Positions 1-8,630 of a DNA stretch of 35,083 bases are shown here, piece by piece. The notes beneath the pieces are model-generated. The model saw only the letters and a list, made by a program, of their open reading frames with translations, was not told the origin of the DNA and ran no database searches. The translations under genes were made by a program, and so were the position numbers. The DNA comes from Planctomycetota bacterium (GTDB taxonomy: Bacteria > Planctomycetota > Phycisphaerae > Sedimentisphaerales > Anaerobacaceae): NCBI GenBank assembly GCA_012517265.1, contig JAAYVJ010000633.1:1-35083 (forward strand), in the 5' to 3' direction. Position 1 is the first letter of the stretch. Each line of letters opens with the position of its first letter.

Positions 1-968
1 ATGTTCCGCTCGGGCGTTCCCGGGGGGACCTCGCAGCCCGGCTGGACGATGAACCGTTGGCCGCCCTCGCGGATGCACTGGGCGGCGGCGTTCGCCACGT
101 CTTGCGGCGTGCCCTGGAGCAGGACGGCTGCGGGATCGAAGTTGCCGCAGAGCGTCACATTGGAGCCGGCCACGGCTCGCGACTCCTTCAGTGGGACCAT
201 CCAGTCGAGGTCGATGACGTCGCAGCCGGTTTTGGCCATCAGGCCGACGCTGTTCGTGACGTCGCCGCAGATGTGCAGCTTCACCGCGGCTCCCGCCTTG
301 TGAATGGCGTCGAAGAGCCTCTTCTCGAACGGCAGCACGTACTGCTCGTACATCTTGGGACTGACCAGGCTGGCGACCGCGTCCCCGACGCCGATCATGT
401 CCGCGCCGGCCTTCACCTGGGCCAGCGCGAAGCGGATCTGATTGTCGATGATCGTCTCGGCCGCCTGAAGGTACATCTGGGGAGTGTCGATCAGGTCCAT
501 GAACATGCTCTCGACTCCGCGGAGGTCGGCGTACAGGGCCAGGGGGCCTTCGCACCATCCGAGCACGCTGTGCGTCCGGCCGACCGCCTCGGCCATCTTC
601 CGCACGCTCTCGATCCGTTGGCGGCAACGCTCGGCCTTCTCGATCTCCAGCGGCCGGATGCGGGCCAGGTCCGCCGGGGATCGGATCAGCATTTCTCTGG
701 GCCTGCCCACGCCTTCTTCGGGGTAGTCCAGGACCATGCCATAGGCGGAGGCCTCGCGCCAGGGATCGCTGATCGCGCTGACCTGATCGAGGTTGAAGGC
801 CCTCGTCACGGCCAGTTGCGATTCGACGAGCACGTCGCCATCGAGGTAGTAGTCGCGGTAGGTCCGTCCGATGTAGTGGGCCGACCAGGCCATGAAGATG
901 GGCGTCACGGGCGGACGGTCGTGGGATTGGCCCCGGATCGTGGCGTAGAGTCGTTCTTTCGGCGTCAT
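1..968 (-). CDS. Uroporphyrinogen decarboxylase (URO-D)-family protein, possibly corrinoid/methyltransferase-type (MtaA/CmuA-like); 3' end truncated by window edge
   Basis: Reverse-strand translation from ATG at 968 reads MTPKERLYATIRGQSHDRPPVTPIFMAWSAHYIGRTYRDYYLDGDVLVESQLAV...GADMIGVGDAVASLVSP...KLHICGDVTNSVGLMAKTGCDVIDLDWMVPL...; open to position 1; absent from the ORF track because it has no stop in the window. SD-like GGGGA upstream. Confidence 0.85.
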   Translation of the reverse strand, partial: MTPKERLYATIRGQSHDRPPVTPIFMAWSAHYIGRTYRDYYLDGDVLVESQLAVTRAFNLDQVSAISDPWREASAYGMVLDYPEEGVGRPREMLIRSPADLARIRPLEIEKAERCRQRIESVRKMAEAVGRTHSVLGWCEGPLALYADLRGVESMFMDLIDTPQMYLQAAETIIDNQIRFALAQVKAGADMIGVGDAVASLVSPKMYEQYVLPFEKRLFDAIHKAGAAVKLHICGDVTNSVGLMAKTGCDVIDLDWMVPLKESRAVAGSNVTLCGNFDPAAVLLQGTPQDVANAAAQCIREGGQRFIVQPGCEVPPGTPERN

Positions 969-1219
969 TGCTATCCCCTGTGTCACGAGGTCGTCGCACC
1001 CGCGGCCGTTTGTCGCGGGACTGTCCTGAGCATCATACGACGCTCGGCCGGCGGATTCACGCTTTTTTCGGCTGGGGCATTCTCCTGACGCGGGCGAGGC
1101 GCATTCGCGTCAACGGATCGGGGCACGAGTGCCGGCGGCGAACTTATCGGACTCGCAGGGATAGTCATGAGGCTTGTCACGATTCTCGTTTTTTGAGGGG
1201 CGCCTGGAGAGAAATCCTT

Positions 1220-1248
1220 TTGCGGGGCGAAGGCTCGTCTGGTAGAAT
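1220..1248 (+). promoter_or_regulatory. Sigma70-type promoter, TTGCGG-17-TAGAAT, upstream of Gfo/Idh operon
   Basis: -35 TTGCGG (1220-1225), 17 nt spacer, -10 TAGAAT (1243-1248). Confidence 0.5.
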
Positions 1249-1361
1249 CGCTGCCCACTGGAACGAAGGTAGTAGGTCATGACAAGTCGGATCGTACCAC
1301 ATCGGGAGTCATCGGGGGCGGGTCTTGAGAGCCGCGATATGCGCGGCAAGGAGGTACCGGA

Positions 1362-2390
1362 ATGTTGCGAATAGGGATTGCCGGGTTCGGGTTCATGGGG
1401 CGAATGCACTTCCGGCAGTGGAAGGCCCTCAAAGGCGCGAAAGTCGTCGCGATTTGCGACGCCAATCCGAATATCAAGGAAGACACCAAGCGGGCCGTCG
1501 GCAACATCGCGGGGGCCGAGAGCGACATCGACTTCACGGGCATCGAGGTCTACCAGGATTTCGTGCAGATGCTCGACAAGGGCAAGTTGGACGCCATCTC
1601 GCTGACCCTGCCGACGTACCTGCACGCGACGTGTTCCGAGCAGGCCCTGTCTCGCGGGGTCAACGTGCTGTGCGAGAAGCCCATGGCGCTGACGACGGCC
1701 GACTGCGACCGGATGGTGAAGGCCGCCGGCAAGAGCGGCAAGATCCTCCAGATCGGCCACTGCGTGCGATTCTGGCCGGAATACGCCAAGGCCAAGGAGA
1801 TCGTCGACAGCGGCAAATACGGCAAGGTGGTCGCAGCCATGTTCCAGCGGCTCGGCTCGCCTCCGGGCTGGAGCATCGACAACTGGTTCGTCGACGAGAC
1901 CCGCAGCGGCGGCGTGGCGCTGGATCTGCACATCCACGACACGGACTATGTCCAGTACCTTTTCGGCATGCCCAAGGCGGTGTGCAGCCACGGCGCCAAG
2001 AGCCCCAAGAGCCCCAAGGGACACCTGATCCACATCGTCACGCAGTACGAGTACGGCCCGGACAAGGTGGTCACGGCCGAGGGCGGCTGGGGAATGAGCC
2101 CGACCTTCGGATTCGAGATGAGCTTCAATCTGATCCTGGAAAAAGCCACCATCGTCTACGACCTGACGCGCAAGCCCATGTTCCGCGTCTGCCCGGCCGA
2201 GGGCAAGGAATTCTCGCCCGAGGTCGCCAAGGGCGACGGGTATTCCCTCGAAATCGAACATTTCGCCAAGAGCGTCCGGGGCGAGCCGGTGCCGGAGGTG
2301 TTGACGCTGGAGCAGTCGCGCGACTCGGTCCGGATCGTCGAGGCGGAGAAGAAGTCCATCAACAGCAATGAGAGGATCGTGATCAAGTGA
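1362..2390 (+). CDS. Gfo/Idh/MocA family NAD(P)-dependent oxidoreductase
   Basis: N-terminal Rossmann GIAGFGFMGRMH, CEKPMALTTADCDRM motif; SD AAGGAGG upstream. Confidence 0.92.
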   Translation: MLRIGIAGFGFMGRMHFRQWKALKGAKVVAICDANPNIKEDTKRAVGNIAGAESDIDFTGIEVYQDFVQMLDKGKLDAISLTLPTYLHATCSEQALSRGVNVLCEKPMALTTADCDRMVKAAGKSGKILQIGHCVRFWPEYAKAKEIVDSGKYGKVVAAMFQRLGSPPGWSIDNWFVDETRSGGVALDLHIHDTDYVQYLFGMPKAVCSHGAKSPKSPKGHLIHIVTQYEYGPDKVVTAEGGWGMSPTFGFEMSFNLILEKATIVYDLTRKPMFRVCPAEGKEFSPEVAKGDGYSLEIEHFAKSVRGEPVPEVLTLEQSRDSVRIVEAEKKSINSNERIVIK

Positions 2391-2419
2391 ACGACTTGTC
2401 ACGCAAGGGAGATTGAACG

Positions 2420-3238
2420 ATGAAATGCAAGAACTGGCCTGTCGCGGTGTGTAGCTGGTCTCTTCGGACGGATGTGCCCGGCGTCGCCAAGGCGATGAAG
2501 GAAGTGGGCATCGAGCACGTGCACCTGGGGATTCGGGCCGCGGTGGAAGACGCCTCCGGCAAGGTCTTCGACACGATGAAGGCCCAGAAATGGACCATCA
2601 CCAGCACGATGATCGATTTCCCGCAGGAAGACTACTCCACGCTCGACACGATCAAGGTCACCGGCGGCGTGGTCCCCGACCAGCATTGGGAGAGCAACCG
2701 CAAGCTCTTCGAAGGCGCCGCCAGGGCGACCGCCAGGCTCGGCGTCAAGTTCCTGTCGATGCATGCCGGGTTCATCGATGAGAGCGACAAGGCCATGGCC
2801 AAGAAGGTGCAGACCCGCATCCGGACCCTGGCGGACATCGCCAAAGCCAACGGCCTGACGCTCCTGCTGGAAACCGGCCAGGAGGCCGCCAAGGATCTGC
2901 GGCACTTCCTGGAGACGCTCAAGCACGAGTCGGTCGGCGTCAACTTCGACCCGGCCAACATGATTCTTTACGACAAGGGCGACCCGATCGAGGCGGTGCG
3001 AACGCTCTCGCCGTGGATTCGCCACCTGCACGTCAAGGACGCCGTCCGCACGGCCAAGCCGGGCACGTGGGGCAGCGAAGTCCCCTGGGGCGACGGCCAG
3101 GTCGGCATCGATCGCTTCCTCGCGGTGCTGGGCGAGGTGGGCTTCAAGGGCGCCATGGCCATCGAGCGCGAGGCCGGCGACAACCGTCTCGGCGACATCA
3201 AGCTGGCCGCCCAGCGGCTCCAGGCGGCCTGCAAATAG
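2420..3238 (+). CDS. Sugar phosphate isomerase/epimerase (xylose isomerase-like TIM barrel)
   Basis: LLLETGQEAAKDLRHFLETL, GVNFDPANMILY, HLHVKDA, PWGDGQVGIDRFL motifs; SD AGGGAG. Confidence 0.88.
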   Translation: MKCKNWPVAVCSWSLRTDVPGVAKAMKEVGIEHVHLGIRAAVEDASGKVFDTMKAQKWTITSTMIDFPQEDYSTLDTIKVTGGVVPDQHWESNRKLFEGAARATARLGVKFLSMHAGFIDESDKAMAKKVQTRIRTLADIAKANGLTLLLETGQEAAKDLRHFLETLKHESVGVNFDPANMILYDKGDPIEAVRTLSPWIRHLHVKDAVRTAKPGTWGSEVPWGDGQVGIDRFLAVLGEVGFKGAMAIEREAGDNRLGDIKLAAQRLQAACK

Positions 3239-3265
3239 GGCGTCCGCACAATCAAGGAGAACCCC

Positions 3266-4453
3266 ATGTTCGGAATGGACTCGGTCCTGTATCTGAAACT
3301 CAGTGCGATGATGTTCCTGGAGTTCGCCATCTGGGGGGCCTGGTACCCCGTGCTGGCGGCCAGGCTTCTGGGCCCTCTGGGATTCAGCGGCAAGCAGACC
3401 GGCTGGATCTACGCGACGATTCCTCTGGGCTGCATCTTCATGCCGATGCTGGCCGGACAGGTGGCCGATCGCTGGATCAACACGGAACTCATCCTGGCCG
3501 GGGCCCATCTGGTCGGCACGCTGCTGCTGTTCATCGCGGCCTGGAAGCGGAAGTTCAGTTCTCTTTTCGTGACGCTCCTGGTGTACGCGCTCTTCTACGC
3601 CGCAACGCTTCCCTTGGTGAACTCCCTGATGTTCTACCACCTGAAGCTGCACGAAGCCAGCGGCAAGTCGCCGTACATCTTCATGTGGGCTCCCATCGCC
3701 TGGGCCCTGGCAGGCTATTTCCTGACGGGGTGGCGGTGGGTCTTCAAGACGGGCGAAGAAGGCCGGGATTGCCTGATCCTGGGAGGCGTCCTGTCCGTCG
3801 TGATGGCCGTCGTCTGCGGCGCTTTGCTGCCCAACACGCCTCCGTCGGCAACCGCCGGGGCAAGCGCCCTGGGCATGCTCAAGGACGCCAGCTTCCTGAT
3901 CTTCGTCCTCATCTCGATGGCCGCTCCCGGCATGATGCAGTTCTACTTCCTGGGCACCGCCCAGTTCATGCAGGACAACGGGATCTCGGCCAAGAACGTC
4001 CCGGCGGCCATGGCGATCGCCCAGGCGACACAAGCGGCCGCGACCCTGTTTCTGCTCGGCTGGATTGTTCAGCACGCCGGCTACAAATGGACCCTGACGC
4101 TGGGGGCCGGCTCCTGGCTGGTCCTCTTCGCGATCTATGTGATTTCCAAGCCTGCCGCACTGATCGTTGCGGGCCAGGCGTTCCACGGCGTCGCGTACGT
4201 CTTTTTCATCATCGCCGGGCAGATGTATGCCGGAGCGGTGGCGCCGGAGGGGGCCGGCGCGTCGATGCAGGCTCTGATCTTCACGGCGCAGAGCGGCATC
4301 GCGCTGTTCCTGGGGACTCAACTGGCCGGAGTGGTCATGGACAAGTGTCGGAGCGAGGGACGTTTCCAGTGGGGCAAGCTGTGGGCCGTGCCCGGCGCGA
4401 TCATGGCGGTCTGCGTCCTGGCGCTGGTCTTGTTCTTCAAAGGAACCGTCTGA
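3266..4453 (+). CDS. MFS transporter, nucleoside:H+ symporter (NupG/XapB-like) family
   Basis: MFLEFAIWGAWYPVLAARL...GWIYATIPLGCIFMPMLAGQVADRW; multiple hydrophobic TM segments; SD AAGGAG. Confidence 0.85.
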   Translation: MFGMDSVLYLKLSAMMFLEFAIWGAWYPVLAARLLGPLGFSGKQTGWIYATIPLGCIFMPMLAGQVADRWINTELILAGAHLVGTLLLFIAAWKRKFSSLFVTLLVYALFYAATLPLVNSLMFYHLKLHEASGKSPYIFMWAPIAWALAGYFLTGWRWVFKTGEEGRDCLILGGVLSVVMAVVCGALLPNTPPSATAGASALGMLKDASFLIFVLISMAAPGMMQFYFLGTAQFMQDNGISAKNVPAAMAIAQATQAAATLFLLGWIVQHAGYKWTLTLGAGSWLVLFAIYVISKPAALIVAGQAFHGVAYVFFIIAGQMYAGAVAPEGAGASMQALIFTAQSGIALFLGTQLAGVVMDKCRSEGRFQWGKLWAVPGAIMAVCVLALVLFFKGTV

Positions 4454-4531
4454 GGCATCGGGCCTTGGGCGGCAGTCTGGGCGCTCATGACGACAGCATG
4501 ATGTTTTCCGGTGGGCGAGAAACGCCGTCCG

Positions 4532-5365
4532 TTAGACGGTGAACTTCAGGAACTCCGTCATGAGCGCCTTGACCCAGCGGCCGGGTTTGCCGTTGCCGAT
4601 GGGTTTGTCGTCGAACTTCACAATCGGGACGACGTCCTTGGTCGTCACGGCCAGGAACAGTTCGTCCGCGGCGGCGGCCTCGGCCGGCGTCAAGCACTTC
4701 TCCGTAATCTTCATCCCCAGATTCGTCGCGGCTTTCACGATGAAATGACGAGTGATCGAGGGCAGGATGTTGGCCGCCAGGGGGGCGGTGTGCAGGGCGT
4801 CGTGGAGGATCGCGAAGAAGGCGGAACCCGCGCCCTCGGTGATCAGACCGGCCTCGTCGACCAGGATCGCCTCCTCACAGCCTTTCTCCATCGCTTCCTG
4901 ACGGGCCAGGACGTTGGGCAACAGATTGAGGGACTTGATGTCGCACCGTTTCCATCGCAGGTCGGGGCAGGTGCAGACCGCGATCCCATTGGCCTTTTCC
5001 TTGGCCGCGTCGCCCACCTGGCTGATCGTCAGGAAGAAGTTCGGCTTGATGTCCTTGGCCCAGGTGTGATTTCTGGGGGCCGAGCCGCGGGTCACGTGAA
5101 AGTAGATTTTGGCGTTGGCCAGCTTAGCGGCCTGGAAGGCCCTCAGGACCCGTTCGCGGATCGTCCCGATGTCGATGCCGGTGATGCGGATGGCCGCCAT
5201 GCTCGCGGCGAACCGCTCCAGGTGCTCGTCCAGGGCGAAGATCTTGCCGTTGTAGCTGCGGAGAACCTCATACACACCGTCGCCAAAATAGAGGCCGCGG
5301 TCGAAGTAGATCGGGTCCAGATCCTCTTGCGGGAAGAGCTGATCGTTGACGATGGCCAGTTTCAT
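4532..5365 (-). CDS. Aminotransferase class IV (D-amino acid / branched-chain aminotransferase-like)
   Basis: MKLAIVNDQLFPQEDLDPIYFDRGLYFGDGVYEVLRSYNGKIFALDEHLERF...; start trimmed from track (5458) to 5365 because of SD AAAGGAG 8 nt upstream. Confidence 0.9.
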   Translation of the reverse strand: MKLAIVNDQLFPQEDLDPIYFDRGLYFGDGVYEVLRSYNGKIFALDEHLERFAASMAAIRITGIDIGTIRERVLRAFQAAKLANAKIYFHVTRGSAPRNHTWAKDIKPNFFLTISQVGDAAKEKANGIAVCTCPDLRWKRCDIKSLNLLPNVLARQEAMEKGCEEAILVDEAGLITEGAGSAFFAILHDALHTAPLAANILPSITRHFIVKAATNLGMKITEKCLTPAEAAAADELFLAVTTKDVVPIVKFDDKPIGNGKPGRWVKALMTEFLKFTV

Positions 5366-5514
5366 ATCACACACTCCTTTGAAGGTGAACGTCGTTGTTC
5401 TTGCCCGGCGGCTGGGTCGGACGGCCGTCCTGCGGAAGTCAGTCCCGGACGCATCCATCTCCCCTCGGGCGGGCGTCCGTAGGGGCCAGGATACAAAATT
5501 CCTTTAGAAAAGTC

Positions 5515-5543
5515 TTTACAATCTTATCGGCATGCGCTATGCT
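5515..5543 (+). promoter_or_regulatory. Sigma70-type promoter of rplU, TTTACA-17-TATGCT
   Basis: TTTACA 5515-5520, 17 nt spacer, TATGCT 5538-5543; A/T-rich upstream segment. Confidence 0.6.
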
Positions 5544-5587
5544 TTTAGTTTTACCAGGATTTGGATATTTAGACTGGGAGTTTCCCA

Positions 5588-5920
5588 ATGTACGCGATTG
5601 TTGAGCAAGGCAGCAAGCAATACAAAGTGGCCGTGGGCGACAAGCTGGAGATCGAGCTGACCGACGTGGCCCCCGACGCCACCACGATCGAACTGGACAA
5701 GGTTTTGTTCATCGGCGGCGGCGACGGCGCCAGCAAGATCGGTCAGCCCTACATCCAGGGCGCCAAGGTCATCGCTTCGCTCAAGCCCAACGCGGCCGAA
5801 GCGGTGGTCAAGGGACCCAAGCTGTTCGTCACGACGTTCCGCCGTCGCAAGAACAGCCAGAAGCGAATCGGCCACCGGCAGAAGCACCTGCAGATAACGA
5901 TCGATAAGATCGAGGGTTAA
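5588..5920 (+). CDS. rplU: 50S ribosomal protein L21
   Basis: MYAIVEQGSKQYKVAVGDKLEIE...GAKVIASLKPNAAEAVVKGPKLFVTTFRRRKNSQKRIGHRQKHLQITIDKI. Confidence 0.97.
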   Translation: MYAIVEQGSKQYKVAVGDKLEIELTDVAPDATTIELDKVLFIGGGDGASKIGQPYIQGAKVIASLKPNAAEAVVKGPKLFVTTFRRRKNSQKRIGHRQKHLQITIDKIEG

Positions 5921-5933
5921 CTCTCGATTGGGA

Positions 5934-5987
5934 CGGCAATGCAGTCGCGCCTTCTGCGAGCGGGGCTCGCTGCATTGCCGCCTTTTG
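5934..5987 (+). terminator. Rho-independent terminator after rplU
   Basis: CGGCAATGCAG (5934-5944) pairs with CTGCATTGCCG (5970-5980), followed by CCTTTT; 11 bp perfect stem. Confidence 0.85.
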
Positions 5988-6030
5988 TCATTCTGTTCCC
6001 GTACGCCGTAAGTCCCCCATCCGCGAAGCT

Positions 6031-8625
6031 CTATGCGTCCACGAAGTAGCAGACGACCTTCTGCTTGAAGGCGTCGGCATTGAGGAAGACGCCGCCGCAG
6101 GGCAGTTCGCAGGCGTCGACGACCTTGACCGCATCGACCCATCGGCCCGCCTTGGGCACCAGTTGCAGCAGCCGGTTGGGTGAGTTCTCGAACAGGTCGG
6201 TCCGCAGATAGTTGTTTCCCCGGTCGGGAAAGAGGGCCAGGTACAGCATGTCCGTCTCCACCAGTTCGTTGAGGAAGTGCGTTCCCAGGGAGACGTCGGG
6301 GACGAGGTTCTCGTGCATTTGGACGATTTCGCAGAGCACGGCGGCCCGATTGACCTCCACGAAAGCGACGGGGATGCCCAGGAAGGGGTCGCTCGTGCCC
6401 CAGCGTCCCGGCCCGAGGAACATCAGGGACCCGTCCATGAGCGATTCACACGCCTGATTGATCTTGCCCAGCAGGCGGGCCACTTCGTAGCGGTCCTGGA
6501 GGGACAGCCGGCTGTAGACCTGCGGCGCCACGTACACGAATCGGCTGATCTTGGCGTGCCGGCTGTGTCCGACGACGGCCCCGCTGGCCTCGATGATGGC
6601 GCGGGCCCGGGGGATCTCGACCTCCGGCGGCCGGGGGGTATCCGTGCCCTTGACGGGCAGCGGCCTGCACTGGACCAGGTGGATTCGGTAGGAGCGGTCG
6701 TCCAGGAAGTTCAGCGTGAACTCGACGTCGACGGGGTACTCGTACGCCTGCTCCAGCGTCGCAAGGGCCTCGCGCATGTCCCGGACGAACTCGGTTCCAG
6801 TCAGCAGGTTGTCGAACGTGGGGACCCAGACCTTGCCGCCCGCTTCGCTGACCAGCGACTCGTCGGCCGAAGCGAACATCTCTATGGGCACGTCCGTGCT
6901 CTCTCTGACCACGTCGAGGAAATGGCCCGACACGACGCGGTTGGCCTGGAGGTCGATGTAGTCCACCCGCCTCTGGGTGTACTGGCGGACCTCCTCGAAG
7001 TTGGCTTCGGGCCGCTTCTCCGGAACGTTCAGAGCGACCAGACGCGTGTAGTCGTCGTCGGAGCGGTCGACCGCGCGGGTGCCCAGCCCGAAGACCAGCC
7101 GCAGCACGCCGGCCTTGGGATCGATGCTCTCGTTCCAGACATACGGATTGAAGGAGAAGCCCACGCCGGCCGCCTGGGGGTAGTAGTACCGCCCATGCAT
7201 CGCGCCGGAGACCCGCATCACCAGCAGCGCCATCTGCTCGTCGTGGTGGAGCAGGCCCCGCTGTTCGCGGTAGCGCAGGGCCTTCTCGCTCATCGTGCTG
7301 GCGTAGACGGTTCGCACGGCGGAGAGGAAGTCCTCCAGTCGCCGCTCGCGCGGCCCCTGGTTCGGGCAGAAGACGCTCTCGTACTTGCCCGCAAAGGAGT
7401 TGCCGTAGTTGTCTTCCAGGAGCGAGCTGGAACGCACGATGATCGGCGACTGGCCGAAGTAATCGAGCATCTGTTCGAATTGCTCCAGGATGTAGTCGGG
7501 GAAGTGCCCCTGGAGGATCCGCTGGCGGGCCTGCACGGCGCCCTCGAGGAACGTCGCGGGGTTGCGCTGCTTCTGCCGCAGCCACCAGACGCCGTTGCGG
7601 ACCAGGTAGGTGTAGAACACGTCGGAGCCGACGTAGAACGAGTCGTGCTCCTCGAGCAACTCGGCGAAGCGCGGCGAATGCTTTTCCAGAATGCTCCGAG
7701 CGACCAGCATGCCGACCGTCTTGCCGCCGATCAGGCCGGACCCGATCATGCGTTTCCAGATGTTCAGCACATCGTCGAGCGTCAGGCAGCGCGACACGAG
7801 CTGGAGCATGCCGGGATCGCGGGAGATGATCATTCGGATCAGGCGCTCGAAGGTCTCCTGAAGTCTCTTGGGCGGACACACGCCGGCCTCGGACGCGTCG
7901 AGAATCCGCTGGGCCTCCAGAAACGTCCGGTCCCAGTATCCCGGCCGCGTGTCGGCGTTCAGGTCGGACCAGTTGACCGACGAGAGGATCGAGGAGATCA
8001 GCACGCTCGATGTCACGGGCTGCAACCGGTCGCCGTCCCACTTGTGGAGCATGTTCATCGTGGGGGAGTAGCGGAACTGCACCTTGATGGGATGGACATA
8101 CAGGTCCCCGGCATGGCGGTAGAGTTCCAGGAACAACTGCGTCGTCTCCATGATCGGGCGAATGGCCTTGGCGCTGTGCGAGTTGCGGAAGATCGCGAAA
8201 TAGGCGATCGTCTCGAGGTCGTACAGATAGGGACAGGTGAGCATGAAGAAGTTGCCCAGCATGGAGTCCGAGTACCAGTCGGCGGCCAGCTCGGAGAGGC
8301 AATCGAAGACGTACAGGGCTCCGCGGCCGGCGGCTTCAATGACGGCGTGGATCCTGGCGATGAACGTCTCGAAGCCTTCGGCGGGGTCCAACTCGTGCAC
8401 GTCCACCGACCGGCCCTGGAAGACGACGGGGGGGTGACTGGCGAATCGAAAGTAGATGACCTTTCGGCCGGACTGGAGACCTGCGTTGACGTAGGGGGCC
8501 GCCACGGCCATGTAGTCTTCCACGGCGTCGACCTGCCAGACGATGTTGTCGCCGGGCAGGATGCCCTTGAGCGCCTGGTCCAGACCCGAAACGCCCGTCG
8601 TCAGCTCCGCCACGTGGTCGCTCAT
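6031..8625 (-). CDS. Fusion protein: N-terminal RecA/KaiC-like domain lacking a Walker A motif, PEP synthase/PPDK-type PEP/pyruvate-binding (ATP-grasp) domain, and a C-terminal GPGRWGTSDPFLGIPV domain
   Basis: TGVSGLDQALKGILPGDNIVWQVDAVEDY (KaiC-like without GxGKT); SPIIVRSSSLLEDNYGNSFAGKYESVF and HLVQCRPLPVKG (PPDK_N-type); MFLGPGRWGTSDPFLGIPVAFVEV...GTHFLNELVE. Start trimmed to 8625 with SD AAAGAGGTG. Confidence 0.82.
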   Translation of the reverse strand: MSDHVAELTTGVSGLDQALKGILPGDNIVWQVDAVEDYMAVAAPYVNAGLQSGRKVIYFRFASHPPVVFQGRSVDVHELDPAEGFETFIARIHAVIEAAGRGALYVFDCLSELAADWYSDSMLGNFFMLTCPYLYDLETIAYFAIFRNSHSAKAIRPIMETTQLFLELYRHAGDLYVHPIKVQFRYSPTMNMLHKWDGDRLQPVTSSVLISSILSSVNWSDLNADTRPGYWDRTFLEAQRILDASEAGVCPPKRLQETFERLIRMIISRDPGMLQLVSRCLTLDDVLNIWKRMIGSGLIGGKTVGMLVARSILEKHSPRFAELLEEHDSFYVGSDVFYTYLVRNGVWWLRQKQRNPATFLEGAVQARQRILQGHFPDYILEQFEQMLDYFGQSPIIVRSSSLLEDNYGNSFAGKYESVFCPNQGPRERRLEDFLSAVRTVYASTMSEKALRYREQRGLLHHDEQMALLVMRVSGAMHGRYYYPQAAGVGFSFNPYVWNESIDPKAGVLRLVFGLGTRAVDRSDDDYTRLVALNVPEKRPEANFEEVRQYTQRRVDYIDLQANRVVSGHFLDVVRESTDVPIEMFASADESLVSEAGGKVWVPTFDNLLTGTEFVRDMREALATLEQAYEYPVDVEFTLNFLDDRSYRIHLVQCRPLPVKGTDTPRPPEVEIPRARAIIEASGAVVGHSRHAKISRFVYVAPQVYSRLSLQDRYEVARLLGKINQACESLMDGSLMFLGPGRWGTSDPFLGIPVAFVEVNRAAVLCEIVQMHENLVPDVSLGTHFLNELVETDMLYLALFPDRGNNYLRTDLFENSPNRLLQLVPKAGRWVDAVKVVDACELPCGGVFLNADAFKQKVVCYFVDA

Positions 8626-8630
8626 TCGCT

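Noticed and set aside
969-1361. Small ORFs (983-1258 minus, 968-1282 plus) in the URO-D/Gfo divergent gap
   Set aside because: No SD or family resemblance; the region is better explained as a divergent promoter/leader.
2399-4321. 640-aa minus-strand ORF opposite the isomerase and MFS genes
   Set aside because: Antisense artefact; composition dominated by R, G, Q, H and D, no recognisable domain.
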